Below the pieces are notes generated by a model. It did no database searches, was not told the origin of the DNA, and saw only the letters and a list, made by a program, of their open reading frames with translations. The translations under genes and the position numbers were made by a program. Of a stretch of 33,599 bases of DNA, positions 25,646-33,427 are shown piece by piece. Origin of the DNA: Nitrospirota bacterium (GTDB taxonomy: Bacteria > Nitrospirota > Thermodesulfovibrionia > UBA6902); NCBI GenBank assembly GCA_016222905.1, contig JACRPZ010000006.1:1-33599 (forward strand). The letters are read 5' to 3'. Each line of letters starts with the position of its first letter. Positions within the stretch are counted from its first letter, which is position 1.

Positions 25646-26446
25646 ATGAAAAAGATTGAAATCAAGAAAGTTGTGAGAGAATCATATGGAAAGATTGCAA
25701 AAGAGCAGAAAGGCTGCGGATGCGGCACTTGCGGCCCTGACGCCAGAGAATTCGCAAAAGGCATAGGCTATTCGGAGAGAGAATTAAGTGTTATCCCCGT
25801 GGATGCTAATCTCGGCCTTAGCTGCGGAAACCCGACAGCATTGGCGAGCCTTAAAAAAGGCGAGACTGTTCTTGATCTCGGCTCAGGCGCAGGCTTTGAC
25901 TCTTTCCTGGCTGCTAAAAAGGTCGGCAGAACCGGAAAGGTGATTGGCGTGGATATGACGCCTGAGATGATCGAAAAAGCAAGAGAGAATGCCCGCAAAG
26001 GCAAACGCCTCAATGTTGATTTCAGGCTCGGGGAGATAGAAAATATTCCTGCACGAGACAGAACAGCGGATGTTGTTATCTCCAATTGCGTCATCAATCT
26101 CTCATATGATAAAGAAAGAGTCTTCCGCGAGATCAAGAGGGTTTTAAAACCCGGCGGCAGGATTGCAATCTCGGATATCGCCCTCAAGAAAAGTCTTCCT
26201 CGAAAAATTCAGAAGAGCATGGAGGCTTACATCGGCTGCGTAGGCGGAGCAGTGCTTGTTGAGGATTATAGAGAAATAGTTAAGGCTGCTGGATTTAAAG
26301 ATGTTAAAGTAACCGTCAAAGGAACTTCTGCATGCATTGACCCGGACACAAAAGACCCAATAGGCAGGGCTATTTTAGACAGCCTGAAGAAAGATGAATC
26401 CCTTGATGATTACGTGGTTAGTGTTTATGTTGAAGGACATAAATGA
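25646..26446 (+). CDS. arsM: ArsM-type arsenite methyltransferase
   Basis: 266 aa. ArsM methylates As(III) with SAM to volatile or less bound forms. The SAM motif is VLDLGSGAGFDSFLAA (75-90) with GVDMTPEMIEKA. The three arsenic-binding cysteines are at C60 (GLSCGNPTALAS), C148 (ISNCVINLS) and C198 (YIGCVGGA), in the expected places. An extra N-terminal Cys cluster (GCGCGTCG, C24/C26/C29) is also present. ATG 25646 is preferred because GGGAGG stands nine bases upstream; the frame is open further up across the DUF1015 start but without homology. No arsR or arsenic pump gene is adjacent. Confidence 0.88.
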   Translation: MKKIEIKKVVRESYGKIAKEQKGCGCGTCGPDAREFAKGIGYSERELSVIPVDANLGLSCGNPTALASLKKGETVLDLGSGAGFDSFLAAKKVGRTGKVIGVDMTPEMIEKARENARKGKRLNVDFRLGEIENIPARDRTADVVISNCVINLSYDKERVFREIKRVLKPGGRIAISDIALKKSLPRKIQKSMEAYIGCVGGAVLVEDYREIVKAAGFKDVKVTVKGTSACIDPDTKDPIGRAILDSLKKDESLDDYVVSVYVEGHK

Positions 26447-26484
26447 GGATTGCATGGCATTTCCAACTTTCAAGCCATACTTTT

Positions 26485-26625
26485 TTATATATAACGCCCT
26501 GATGACTGACGAGTGCCTGTGAATAAAAGCGTTCTCTCATTGGCCAGCAAAGTCCGATCGATAGCTAATTTATCTCGCAGAATAAGTTTATTTTTATCGA
26601 ACTCTGAATACGGTGATTCATTCAT
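26485..26625 (-). pseudogene. Truncated DUF202 (YidH-like) gene remnant
   Basis: Read on the minus strand from ATG 26625, the 46 residues include LRDKLAIDRTLLANERTLL, which matches the N-terminal hallmark of DUF202 membrane proteins (LR..LA..RT.LANERTLLAY.RTAL). Homology stops after ERTLL and the frame ends 13 residues later; the three membrane spans that should follow are missing in every frame. This is a broken gene. It fills the ~200-bp space between the ArsM-like gene and the ABC ATPase. Confidence 0.65.
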
Positions 26626-26648
26626 ATAGTTTTTATGCTTCTTCCTGA

Positions 26649-27410
26649 TTATTTCTTGGGTTCAGTATAGCAAAAGGCGGAGGTGTGGAGGATATTGCTC
26701 ATGAACTCTCTTGTTCTCGGGTGTTTGGGGTCTACAAATATATCTGCGGGCTTTCCTATCTCAATGATTTCGCCGTCACTCATAAATGCGACCTTGCTGG
26801 CAACACGCTGAGCAAAGGCCATCTCATGGGTGACAACGACCATAGTCATTCCTTCTTCCGCAAGTGAGATCATGACATCAAGCACCTCATTGATCAGCTC
26901 AGGGTCAAGCGCGGATGTAGGTTCATCAAAGAGCATTATCTTGGGCTCCATGGCGAGGCTCCTTGCTATTGCAACCCTCTGCTGCTCCCCGCCCGATAAC
27001 TCGGATGGATAGGAATTGTGCTTACTGGCCAATCCGACCTTTTTAAGGAGGATAATCGCTTTTTCCTGTGCCTCTTTTTTGCTGAGCTTCCTCACTTTCA
27101 TAGGCGCAAGCATTATGTTTTGCAGGGCTGTTTTATGGGGATAGAGATTAAAATGCTGAAATACTATGCCGACTTCCGCCCTGAGGGCTGTCAGGTTTGT
27201 CTTTGGGTCGGAGAGGTGCATGCCGTCAACAACTATCTCGCCGCTGTCTATGGTCTCAAGCTTGTTTATGGTCCTTATCAGAGTGCTTTTTCCGGCTCCG
27301 CTCGGGCCGCATATAATAACAACCTCGCCTTTGGAGATCGTCAGATTGACATTTTTAAGGGGCGTGCACTTGTCGCAGAATGTTTTATTGACGTTTATAA
27401 ATTTGATCAT
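26649..27410 (-). CDS. glnQ: Polar amino-acid ABC transporter ATPase (GlnQ type), orphan
   Basis: 253 aa. The ATPase of a polar amino-acid importer: Walker [10 protein letters not shown] (35-43), Q-loop [14 protein letters not shown] signature LSGGEQQ (138-144), Walker [13 protein letters not shown] (158-169) and the switch H in VVVTHEM. The [29 protein letters not shown] region and [14 protein letters not shown] tail are GlnQ/PAAT-like. No permease or binding protein is next to it, so its partners must be encoded elsewhere, or the rest of the operon has been lost. A DUF202 remnant lies just downstream. Confidence 0.9.
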   Translation of the reverse strand: MIKFINVNKTFCDKCTPLKNVNLTISKGEVVIICGPSGAGKSTLIRTINKLETIDSGEIVVDGMHLSDPKTNLTALRAEVGIVFQHFNLYPHKTALQNIMLAPMKVRKLSKKEAQEKAIILLKKVGLASKHNSYPSELSGGEQQRVAIARSLAMEPKIMLFDEPTSALDPELINEVLDVMISLAEEGMTMVVVTHEMAFAQRVASKVAFMSDGEIIEIGKPADIFVDPKHPRTREFMSNILHTSAFCYTEPKK

Positions 27411-27588
27411 TTATTAACGACCTGAGAGTTTAGTATTCAAAACTGTTGCTGACAATAAGCTATTTGCGTTTTACAGCAACGTTTTATTGTATAAGAATAG
27501 ACTCTCTTTTTCAAGGACAGTTGGTTTGATAGTTGGTTTGTATTTTGCAGCCTTTACACTGTTAAGCCTTTTAGTTAAACTACCTTCA

Positions 27589-28272
27589 GTGAAGGTACTT
27601 GCAATTGAAACAGCAACTATGGCAGGCAGCATAGCGGTTATTGAAGATGACACTCTTATAGGAGAAGTCAGGATAAATGTTAAGATCGCCCATTCGGAAA
27701 GGGTGATGACTTCTGTTGAATGGCTCTTAACAGCTTCCACTCTCTCAATAAATGATATTGACGCCTTTGCCGTATCAATAGGCCCCGGTTCTTTTACAGG
27801 ACTGAGGATCGGTCTCAGCACTGTAAAAGGGCTCTCTTATGCGGCAAAGAAGCCGATTGTGTCTGTGCCGACGCTTGATGCCTTTGCAAGGAGGCTTCGG
27901 TTCTCTTCATTGCCTATATGTCCTATGCTTGATGCAAGAAAGAATGAGGTGTATGCCGCGCTATACAAATGGGAGAATGATCAATGCACAAAGATTATCC
28001 CTGAAACCGCAATCGCACCCTCTGATTTTCTTAAAGAGATCAAAGGGCATACGATATTTATGGGTGAAGGCGCTAAGATTTACAGGGAGCTTATAAAGGA
28101 GAAGCTTAATGGCAACGCGCTTTTTGCTTCTCCGTCTGAGATGACTCCTTCAGCCTCAAGTGTGGCTGAGATAGCAATTGAGAAATTGAAAGAAGGCATA
28201 ACTGCCGACCCCGTAAGTCTTGTACCGTTCTATTTAAGAAGACCCGAGGCAGAGATTCTTTGGAAGGGATAA
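27589..28272 (+). CDS. tsaB: tRNA threonylcarbamoyladenosine protein TsaB
   Basis: 227 aa from a GTG start. TsaB supports TsaD in making t6A37 on ANN-decoding tRNAs. The start KVLAIETATMAGSIAV and the block SIGPGSFTGLRIGLSTVKGLSYA are typical. GTG 27589 gives the usual length, but its ribosome site is poor. The frame is open to a TTG at 27487, which would add 34 residues with a hydrophobic run (VGLIVGLYFAAFTLLSLLV) foreign to TsaB. rimI overlaps its end by 13 bases. Confidence 0.93.
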   Translation: MKVLAIETATMAGSIAVIEDDTLIGEVRINVKIAHSERVMTSVEWLLTASTLSINDIDAFAVSIGPGSFTGLRIGLSTVKGLSYAAKKPIVSVPTLDAFARRLRFSSLPICPMLDARKNEVYAALYKWENDQCTKIIPETAIAPSDFLKEIKGHTIFMGEGAKIYRELIKEKLNGNALFASPSEMTPSASSVAEIAIEKLKEGITADPVSLVPFYLRRPEAEILWKG

Positions 28273-28712
28273 AGCTCAGAAGGATGACCCCGGCAGACCT
28301 TCCCCAGGTTCTTGCCATAGAAACGGAGTGCTTCAGCTCACCGTGGTCAATAAGGTCATTCAAATTCGAAATAGAGCAGAGCGAGTCTATTTTTAAAACG
28401 GCTGTTTTGGATGAGCAGGTTGTCGGTTATGTCTGCCTGCGCACCATGCTCGATATAACGCATGTCATGAATCTCGCCGTCCTTCCCCAATATAGACGCA
28501 AGGGCATAGGAATAATGCTTCTTAAGGATGCCCTTCTGGAGTTGAGGCGTTTAAGGCCGGATATAAAGTTCGTAACGCTTGAGGTCAGGGAGTCAAGCGG
28601 AGCCTTGAAGCTTTACGAAAAGGCCGGTTTTGCGGCTATCGGAAAGAGAAAAGGTTATTATCATTCGCCGGATGAGGATGCAATAATAATGGGAATGGAG
28701 ATAGTGGAATAA
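28260..28712 (+). CDS. rimI: Ribosomal protein S18 alanine N-acetyltransferase (RimI-like GNAT)
   Basis: 150 aa from TTG 28260; an ATG at 28284 is an alternative start. A GNAT fold with R[RK]MTPADLPQVLAIE, SPWSIRSFKFEIE, NLAVLPQYRRKGIGIMLL (acetyl-CoA pyrophosphate loop R/Q-x2-G-x-G/A) and LEVRESSGALKLYEKAGF followed by RKGYY, all typical of RimI. It overlaps tsaB by 13 bases; tsaB-rimI pairs are common. Confidence 0.92.
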   Translation: MEGIKLRRMTPADLPQVLAIETECFSSPWSIRSFKFEIEQSESIFKTAVLDEQVVGYVCLRTMLDITHVMNLAVLPQYRRKGIGIMLLKDALLELRRLRPDIKFVTLEVRESSGALKLYEKAGFAAIGKRKGYYHSPDEDAIIMGMEIVE

Positions 28713-28795
28713 TCCTGTTGTCTTTGCCCTGTGATATACTTGAAACAAGTGAAGATTTTGAGAATCTATAGAAAATAATTTTCTAATTAAACGAT

Positions 28796-30802
28796 ATGCC
28801 TGATAAAAATAAGAGAACAAAACAAATCATAATGGACTGGGTAAGTGAGGGAGTTTTCGATGCCTTCGAAGATGTCATCAGCATTCATGATACTGATTTT
28901 AAAGTTTTATATCAAAACCAGGGACATAAAAATATGGTTAGCAGGCATATCGGAGAATATTGTTATAAGGTATATCAGAGTAGAGATAACGTCTGTGAAA
29001 ATTGTCAGCTTGCCATCGCTTTTAAAGACGGTAAAGTTCATACCAGGGAACAAGTTAGAACTACTGATGATGGAACATTTTTCTTTAAAATCACGTCATC
29101 GCCGCTTAAAGATTCTACCGGAAAGATCATAGCGGGGTTGGAGGTTGTAAAGGACATTACTAAACGCAAGAGAGCTGAAAAAGCACTCGCAACAAGCAGC
29201 GAAAAATATCGCCTGCTTGTTGACTCTCTTCAGGAAGGCATCTGGGCGCTTGACGCAGAAGAAAAGACAACTTTTGTCAACAATCGCATGGCAGAGATGC
29301 TTGGATATACTGTAGAGGAGATGCTTGGAAAGAAAGTCTTTGATTTTATGGATGAACGAGGGGTAAAACTCTGCAAAGAGAAGGTGGAGGCGCGTAAAGC
29401 AGGAGTAAAAGAGCAGCATGATTTTGAGCTTATCAAGAAAGACGGGAGCGTCCTGTATGTACTTATGGAGGCTTCTCCGATTAAGGATGAAGACGGAAAT
29501 TACATCGGGGGCATGGCTGCCGTTATTGACATCACCGAGCGTAAAAGGGCGGATAATGAAGTATGGGAAAGCCGCTCGACGCTCAAACAAATATTGGATA
29601 CGGTGCCACAGTCCATATTTTGGAAAGACCGTGACAGTGTCTATCTCGGCTGCAACAAGGTCTTCGCTATCGCGACAGGGATCAATGACCCGGAAAAAAT
29701 AATAGGCAAGACCGATTTCGACCTTCCTTGGCCACGAGAAGAGGCCGAAGCATACCGGATGGATGACCGGGAAGTCATCACTACCGGCCGGGCGAAAAGG
29801 CATATTGTCGAGCCGCTTCAGCAGGCGGACGGATCGCGTCTCTGGATCGATACCACCAAAGTGCCGCTGGAGGACAAGCAGGGTAGAGTGTACGGTGTTT
29901 TAGGCGTCTACGATGATATCACCGAGCGCAAGAAGACAGAGCAGAAACTCAGTGCTTCTGAAGAACAATACCGCATACTTTTCAATAAAAACCCCATGCC
30001 AATGTGGATTTACGACGCTGAAACCTTTTATTTTCTTGATGTCAATGAAGCGGCGATCATCCACTATAGGTACTCTCGAGACGATTTTTTGTCCATGACA
30101 ATTAAAGACATCCGACCTGTCGCAGACGTGCCGGATCTTCTTCGCGCGCTTTCAAATATCACAAGCGGACCGTCAATGTCCGGCATTTGGAGGCACAAGA
30201 AAAAAAACGGCTCGATCATCACGGTGGAGATATTCTCACATGGGATCACTTATCTAAATCGTCCCGCCAGGCTTGTATTGAGCAATGACGTAACCGAGCT
30301 AAAGAAGGCAGAATACGATTTAAAAAAATATCGTGACTACCTTGAAAAGTTGGTGAAAGAACGCACCAATGAGCTTGAGTTGCAAAAAATTACTTTAGAA
30401 CAAAAGAACATAGCGCTCAGGGAAATAATAGGGCAGATTGAGCTTGAAAAAAACAAAATAAAAGAGAACATTTTGGGCAATATTGAAGAGCTTGTAATTC
30501 CTATCTTAAGGCAAGCCAAGGTAAAAGGCTCCGGAGATAAACTTATAGAGTTGATCGAGCAAAATCTGAGAAAAGTAACATCATCATTCGGCGTCAGATT
30601 GTCGAGTAAAAAACTTAAATTAACACCAAGAGAGGTTGATGTCTGCAATATGGTAGAAAAAGGCATTACAAATAAGGAAATGTCTGATTTATTAAGCATA
30701 TCTATTCAGTCAATAGAGGGGTATCGCAAAAATATCAGGAAGAAGTTGGGATTAGCCAATAAAAAAGTTAATTTAATCAGCTACTTAAGAAATTTGCGTT
30801 AA
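28796..30802 (+). CDS. Four-PAS LuxR-family transcription regulator
   Basis: 668 aa, with no membrane span and no kinase domain. Four PAS/PAC units run from about 20 to 125, 135 to 255, 260 to 380 and 385 to 505, each ending in a D[IV]T[EK].K..E linker. A coiled coil (~505-560) leads to a LuxR-type helix-turn-helix that starts LTPREVDVCNMVEKGITNKE (609-628). The first PAS has a Cys trio C56, C67 and C70 (EYCYKVY...NVCENCQL), which could bind iron or sense redox. A one-component sensor or a partner-controlled regulator is likely. The two small genes downstream are natural candidate targets. The ATG lacks a strong ribosome site. Confidence 0.9.
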   Translation: MPDKNKRTKQIIMDWVSEGVFDAFEDVISIHDTDFKVLYQNQGHKNMVSRHIGEYCYKVYQSRDNVCENCQLAIAFKDGKVHTREQVRTTDDGTFFFKITSSPLKDSTGKIIAGLEVVKDITKRKRAEKALATSSEKYRLLVDSLQEGIWALDAEEKTTFVNNRMAEMLGYTVEEMLGKKVFDFMDERGVKLCKEKVEARKAGVKEQHDFELIKKDGSVLYVLMEASPIKDEDGNYIGGMAAVIDITERKRADNEVWESRSTLKQILDTVPQSIFWKDRDSVYLGCNKVFAIATGINDPEKIIGKTDFDLPWPREEAEAYRMDDREVITTGRAKRHIVEPLQQADGSRLWIDTTKVPLEDKQGRVYGVLGVYDDITERKKTEQKLSASEEQYRILFNKNPMPMWIYDAETFYFLDVNEAAIIHYRYSRDDFLSMTIKDIRPVADVPDLLRALSNITSGPSMSGIWRHKKKNGSIITVEIFSHGITYLNRPARLVLSNDVTELKKAEYDLKKYRDYLEKLVKERTNELELQKITLEQKNIALREIIGQIELEKNKIKENILGNIEELVIPILRQAKVKGSGDKLIELIEQNLRKVTSSFGVRLSSKKLKLTPREVDVCNMVEKGITNKEMSDLLSISIQSIEGYRKNIRKKLGLANKKVNLISYLRNLR

Positions 30803-30819
30803 TTTCTCATGGCATAAAT

Positions 30820-30835
30820 GGGGTATTTTTACCCC
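30820..30835. terminator. Short hairpin after the PAS-LuxR gene
   Basis: GGGGTA (30820-30825), loop TTTT, TACCCC (30830-30835). A six-bp stem 18 bases after the regulator stop, 24 bases before a candidate -35. It could be a weak terminator or an operator for the next gene. Confidence 0.35.
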
Positions 30836-30859
30836 TATTCCTACCCGTTTTATTCATTG

Positions 30860-30888
30860 TTGACAATGATGCCTGCATATCGTACTTT
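30860..30888 (+). promoter_or_regulatory. Possible promoter for the 80-aa Cys protein
   Basis: TTGACA (30860-30865) is separated by 17 bases from TACTTT (30883-30888); TATACT overlaps at 30889-30894 at a worse spacing. The start would fall just before the GGAGG site (30897-30901), giving a very short leader. Confidence 0.4.
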
Positions 30889-30908
30889 TATACTATGGAG
30901 GTATTAAG

Positions 30909-31151
30909 ATGGATATTGAGATTTCTGAAGATTTAACTGTTCAAGCTGTAAAGTGTGCAACATCTTTAGGGTGCATAAAAGATAAAGACTATGAACTATG
31001 CCGGGTTGTTCGCTCAGCAAACGGAGGCGGCGTAATCTTTATTGAATGTAAGGAAACAAAACATTGTAATTACAAAAATCCTTTTGGTTACTCCTTATCT
31101 TTTTGCAGTTGTCCTGTGAGGAAGGAAATATATAAAAAGTATAAAATATAG
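30909..31151 (+). CDS. 80-aa six-cysteine protein of unknown function
   Basis: The protein starts MDIEISEDLTVQAVKCATSL and has six cysteines in the arrangement CATSLGC, YELC, FIEC, HC and FCSC. The end reads PVRKEIYKKYKI. I do not know its function, although its composed pattern (VKC.TSL.C...DY.LC...ECK....C.Y....Y...CSCPVR) looks like a conserved family rather than random translation. No signal peptide is seen. GGAGG lies seven bases before the ATG. It follows the PAS-LuxR regulator and precedes a tiny Trp/Cys peptide gene by 40 bp. Confidence 0.75.
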   Translation: MDIEISEDLTVQAVKCATSLGCIKDKDYELCRVVRSANGGGVIFIECKETKHCNYKNPFGYSLSFCSCPVRKEIYKKYKI

Positions 31152-31191
31152 AATTTCTATTACCCTTAATAGAATGAGGAGGTGCTAACAA

Positions 31192-31305
31192 ATGACTTCG
31201 AGACTCTTTGTGTTTGGGGCGATTCTATCTTCAGCAGTATTGTCAGGATGGTGCTGGTACAAGGCTACATGTATTTGTTGGAATTGGATTAGCGCTTTGT
31301 TGTAA
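31192..31305 (+). CDS. 37-aa hydrophobic Trp/Cys-rich peptide
   Basis: The product starts MTSRLFVFGAILSSAVLSGW and goes on CWYKATCICWNWISALL. One basic residue, then a hydrophobic run of ~18, gives a signal-anchor-like start; the second half has C21, C27 and C29 and four Trp in 14 residues. GAGGAGG stands five bases before the ATG, one of the best ribosome sites in the window. It probably sits in the membrane or is exported. The open frame is short, so chance is possible, but the ribosome site and composition argue for a real gene. Confidence 0.5.
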   Translation: MTSRLFVFGAILSSAVLSGWCWYKATCICWNWISALL

Positions 31306-31355
31306 AAGAAAGATTTTAATGCGGCTGATTACCGTCAGGAATTAAATTTAACTGA

Positions 31356-31799
31356 CTATACTGTTAAAACGAAACCCTCTGTCCCCTTGTCCCATTTAAA
31401 ACATTTCATACCTAAAATTTTTCTTTTCACAACTGAAACCACTAAATGAAGCGCATTTGGGAATTCAGGCTCTCCAAAAACTGTCTGCGCAGCTATGTCA
31501 GTATCTGAAAAGTAGGCATCACAGTCAATATGAGAGTGATAGAAAGCTAAAACCTCTGCCCCTCTTTTCCCGGCGTCAGCATAAATCTTATCCGCCTTTT
31601 TCCTGTCAATAGCATATGCTGTGCGCGCATCTCTCGGATGTCTTTCAGGGTCTTCCGCATGAAGTTCGTTCTGGATATTACCGCACTTATGAAGGGTCTG
31701 CTTCTCTGCGCTGCCCGTTACAATTCCGCAGCACTCATTCGGGTACTCTTCAACAGCATGCTGATATATTCCTTTGATGATATCTTCGTTTATAATCAC
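31356..31799 (-). CDS. JAMM/MPN metallopeptidase (M67 family)
   Basis: 147 aa from a GTG. The zinc site is complete: E22 (YPNECCG), H88 and H90 in FYHSHIDCDAYFSDTD, S98 and D101, the HSH-x7-S-x2-D JAMM signature. Bacterial members of this size usually cleave a small sulphur-carrier protein from its C-terminal extension in cysteine or thiolated-compound synthesis, but no ThiS/MoaD-like or ThiF-like gene is adjacent. It lies 18 bp downstream of the diguanylate cyclase gene on the same strand. AAAAGG is a weak ribosome site. Confidence 0.9.
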   Translation of the reverse strand: MIINEDIIKGIYQHAVEEYPNECCGIVTGSAEKQTLHKCGNIQNELHAEDPERHPRDARTAYAIDRKKADKIYADAGKRGAEVLAFYHSHIDCDAYFSDTDIAAQTVFGEPEFPNALHLVVSVVKRKILGMKCFKWDKGTEGFVLTV

Positions 31800-31817
31800 T
31801 TCAAAAACCTTTTACTC

Positions 31818-33269
31818 TTAATCTTCCCCGGTCTTTTTATTCGTCTGCCCTGCTAAACGCTTATTTTCCCGCGTGACACGGCTCATCTGTTCTTTTAATT
31901 GCAGAATCTCCTGGCGGAGTTTTGCGGCATCAGAAGAGAGACGGTCTTTCACATCATTATAATACGTACACCTGTTCCTGCCGTCTTCCTTACTTGCATA
32001 CAGGGCCTGATCAGCCCTGTCAATGGCATCCATAACAGAACTCATATGTGTTTCAAATTTGGATATGCCTGCGGAGATCGTTATGCGGTACTCCTGCCCT
32101 TTTATGGAATATACGGTCTTTTCTATTCTCTTGCGCAGACGCTCCATAATCTCAAGTGTTCTTTCCTTGTCAAATCCGTAAAATACCCCGGCAAATTCCT
32201 CGCCCCCGTACCTGTAGGCGAACGGCAGCTCTTCCTTAAATATGACCGCTGTCTGTTTTAATATCTCGTCACCCACCGGATGGCCGTAAGTGTCATTTAG
32301 GAGTTTAAACTTATCAATATCTATCATCGCAATATAAAGCTCCTTATCGCCCCGCTTGAATTGCTTGAATAGTTTCCCCATCTGCTCATTCAGCTTCCTC
32401 TTGTTATACATCTGCGTCAGGTCATCAATGTAAACCTTGCGCGCCAGGATCAGGTTTCTGTTTGACTCAATAACACGGGCAAGCACAGAAGTTATCCACT
32501 CAACATCTCTCTTCCATTTTACTTTATCAAAGTCACCCGAAGCCTGCCGTTCAAGACGAAAATGCCCGATCTGTTTTCCCTCCACAACGAGCGGGACATC
32601 AAGCGTAGTCTCCTTCTTTTCCTGAAGTTTCACTTCACTCACTATTTCAGGAATCTCAGGTTTTTCTTCTTGCTGGTTATAAGTAAATGTCTCGCCGTCA
32701 GTCTTTAGCTCCGTTGCAAGAAACCTGTCATCATCAAAGAGAAAGACCTCAATCTGTTTCGCATCAAGAAATGACATGATCTTCTTCATCGCATCTTCAA
32801 AAGGTTCAAGAGCAATTTTCATAAGCATCTTGTATCCCTGCAATTGAGTCTCAAGCATCTCCACCTCATGTATATGCGAAACCTGTGATTCGATCAGCTC
32901 GTCCTTTATCTTATTAAGGCGCTCCACCTCAAGGGTTTTTGCCCGGGCCTCTTTTTCGTAATGCAGATATAGCGCAAGAAGCGACGCAAGCCTCTGATAT
33001 ATTCTCTCAAGCCGCTCTTTCCCTTTCCATACAAGCGGGCCTATCTTACCCTGATCTAAGATGTCTATAAATTCGTTCCCTAATATCTGCCTTATTCTTG
33101 CGACATGTTTCCTCGGCACGCCGCCGGAAAAATCCTGCAAGACCGCATCTTCAATCTCTTTCTGCTTATCTTGAAATTCTTTAAGGAGGGCTTCGTCAGA
33201 GTGCGGTGAAGAGACTCTCTCTTCAATCTCTTTTACAATATCGTTGACAATGGATCGGGCTTTTTTCAT
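31818..33269 (-). CDS. Diguanylate cyclase (GGDEF) with long N-terminal sensor and coiled-coil ends
   Basis: 483 aa from ATG 33269; a TTG three codons earlier is less likely. The GGDEF domain (~residues 275-440) has DIDKFKLLNDTYGH and the active site GGEEF (355-359), so it should make c-di-GMP. The residues five before GGEEF read ELPF rather than RxxD, so the product-inhibition I-site is absent. The N-terminal ~270 residues are helical with a putative GAF-like stretch (VFLFDDDRFLATEL ... LDVPLVVEGKQIGHFRLER) and no membrane span. The last ~45 residues are a coiled coil (KLRQEILQLKEQMSRVTREN). It heads a two-gene set with the JAMM peptidase. Confidence 0.92.
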   Translation of the reverse strand: MKKARSIVNDIVKEIEERVSSPHSDEALLKEFQDKQKEIEDAVLQDFSGGVPRKHVARIRQILGNEFIDILDQGKIGPLVWKGKERLERIYQRLASLLALYLHYEKEARAKTLEVERLNKIKDELIESQVSHIHEVEMLETQLQGYKMLMKIALEPFEDAMKKIMSFLDAKQIEVFLFDDDRFLATELKTDGETFTYNQQEEKPEIPEIVSEVKLQEKKETTLDVPLVVEGKQIGHFRLERQASGDFDKVKWKRDVEWITSVLARVIESNRNLILARKVYIDDLTQMYNKRKLNEQMGKLFKQFKRGDKELYIAMIDIDKFKLLNDTYGHPVGDEILKQTAVIFKEELPFAYRYGGEEFAGVFYGFDKERTLEIMERLRKRIEKTVYSIKGQEYRITISAGISKFETHMSSVMDAIDRADQALYASKEDGRNRCTYYNDVKDRLSSDAAKLRQEILQLKEQMSRVTRENKRLAGQTNKKTGED

Positions 33270-33427
33270 ATTTTTCAACCAAAAAGTTATCTAAAGTATA
33301 TCAAAACAGGTAGGATTATAGATTGGATATCAAAATTTAGCCACAAAATTTACCAAGGGGAAACATACTAGTAGTGGGTAATGATAAAATACGAAAAATC
33401 TCGTTACAATGTCGTGGGATAATTTTT

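Noticed and set aside
29096-29803. Minus-strand open frame of 235 codons inside the PAS-LuxR gene
   Set aside because: Antisense to intact PAS domains; composition is that of a shadow frame.
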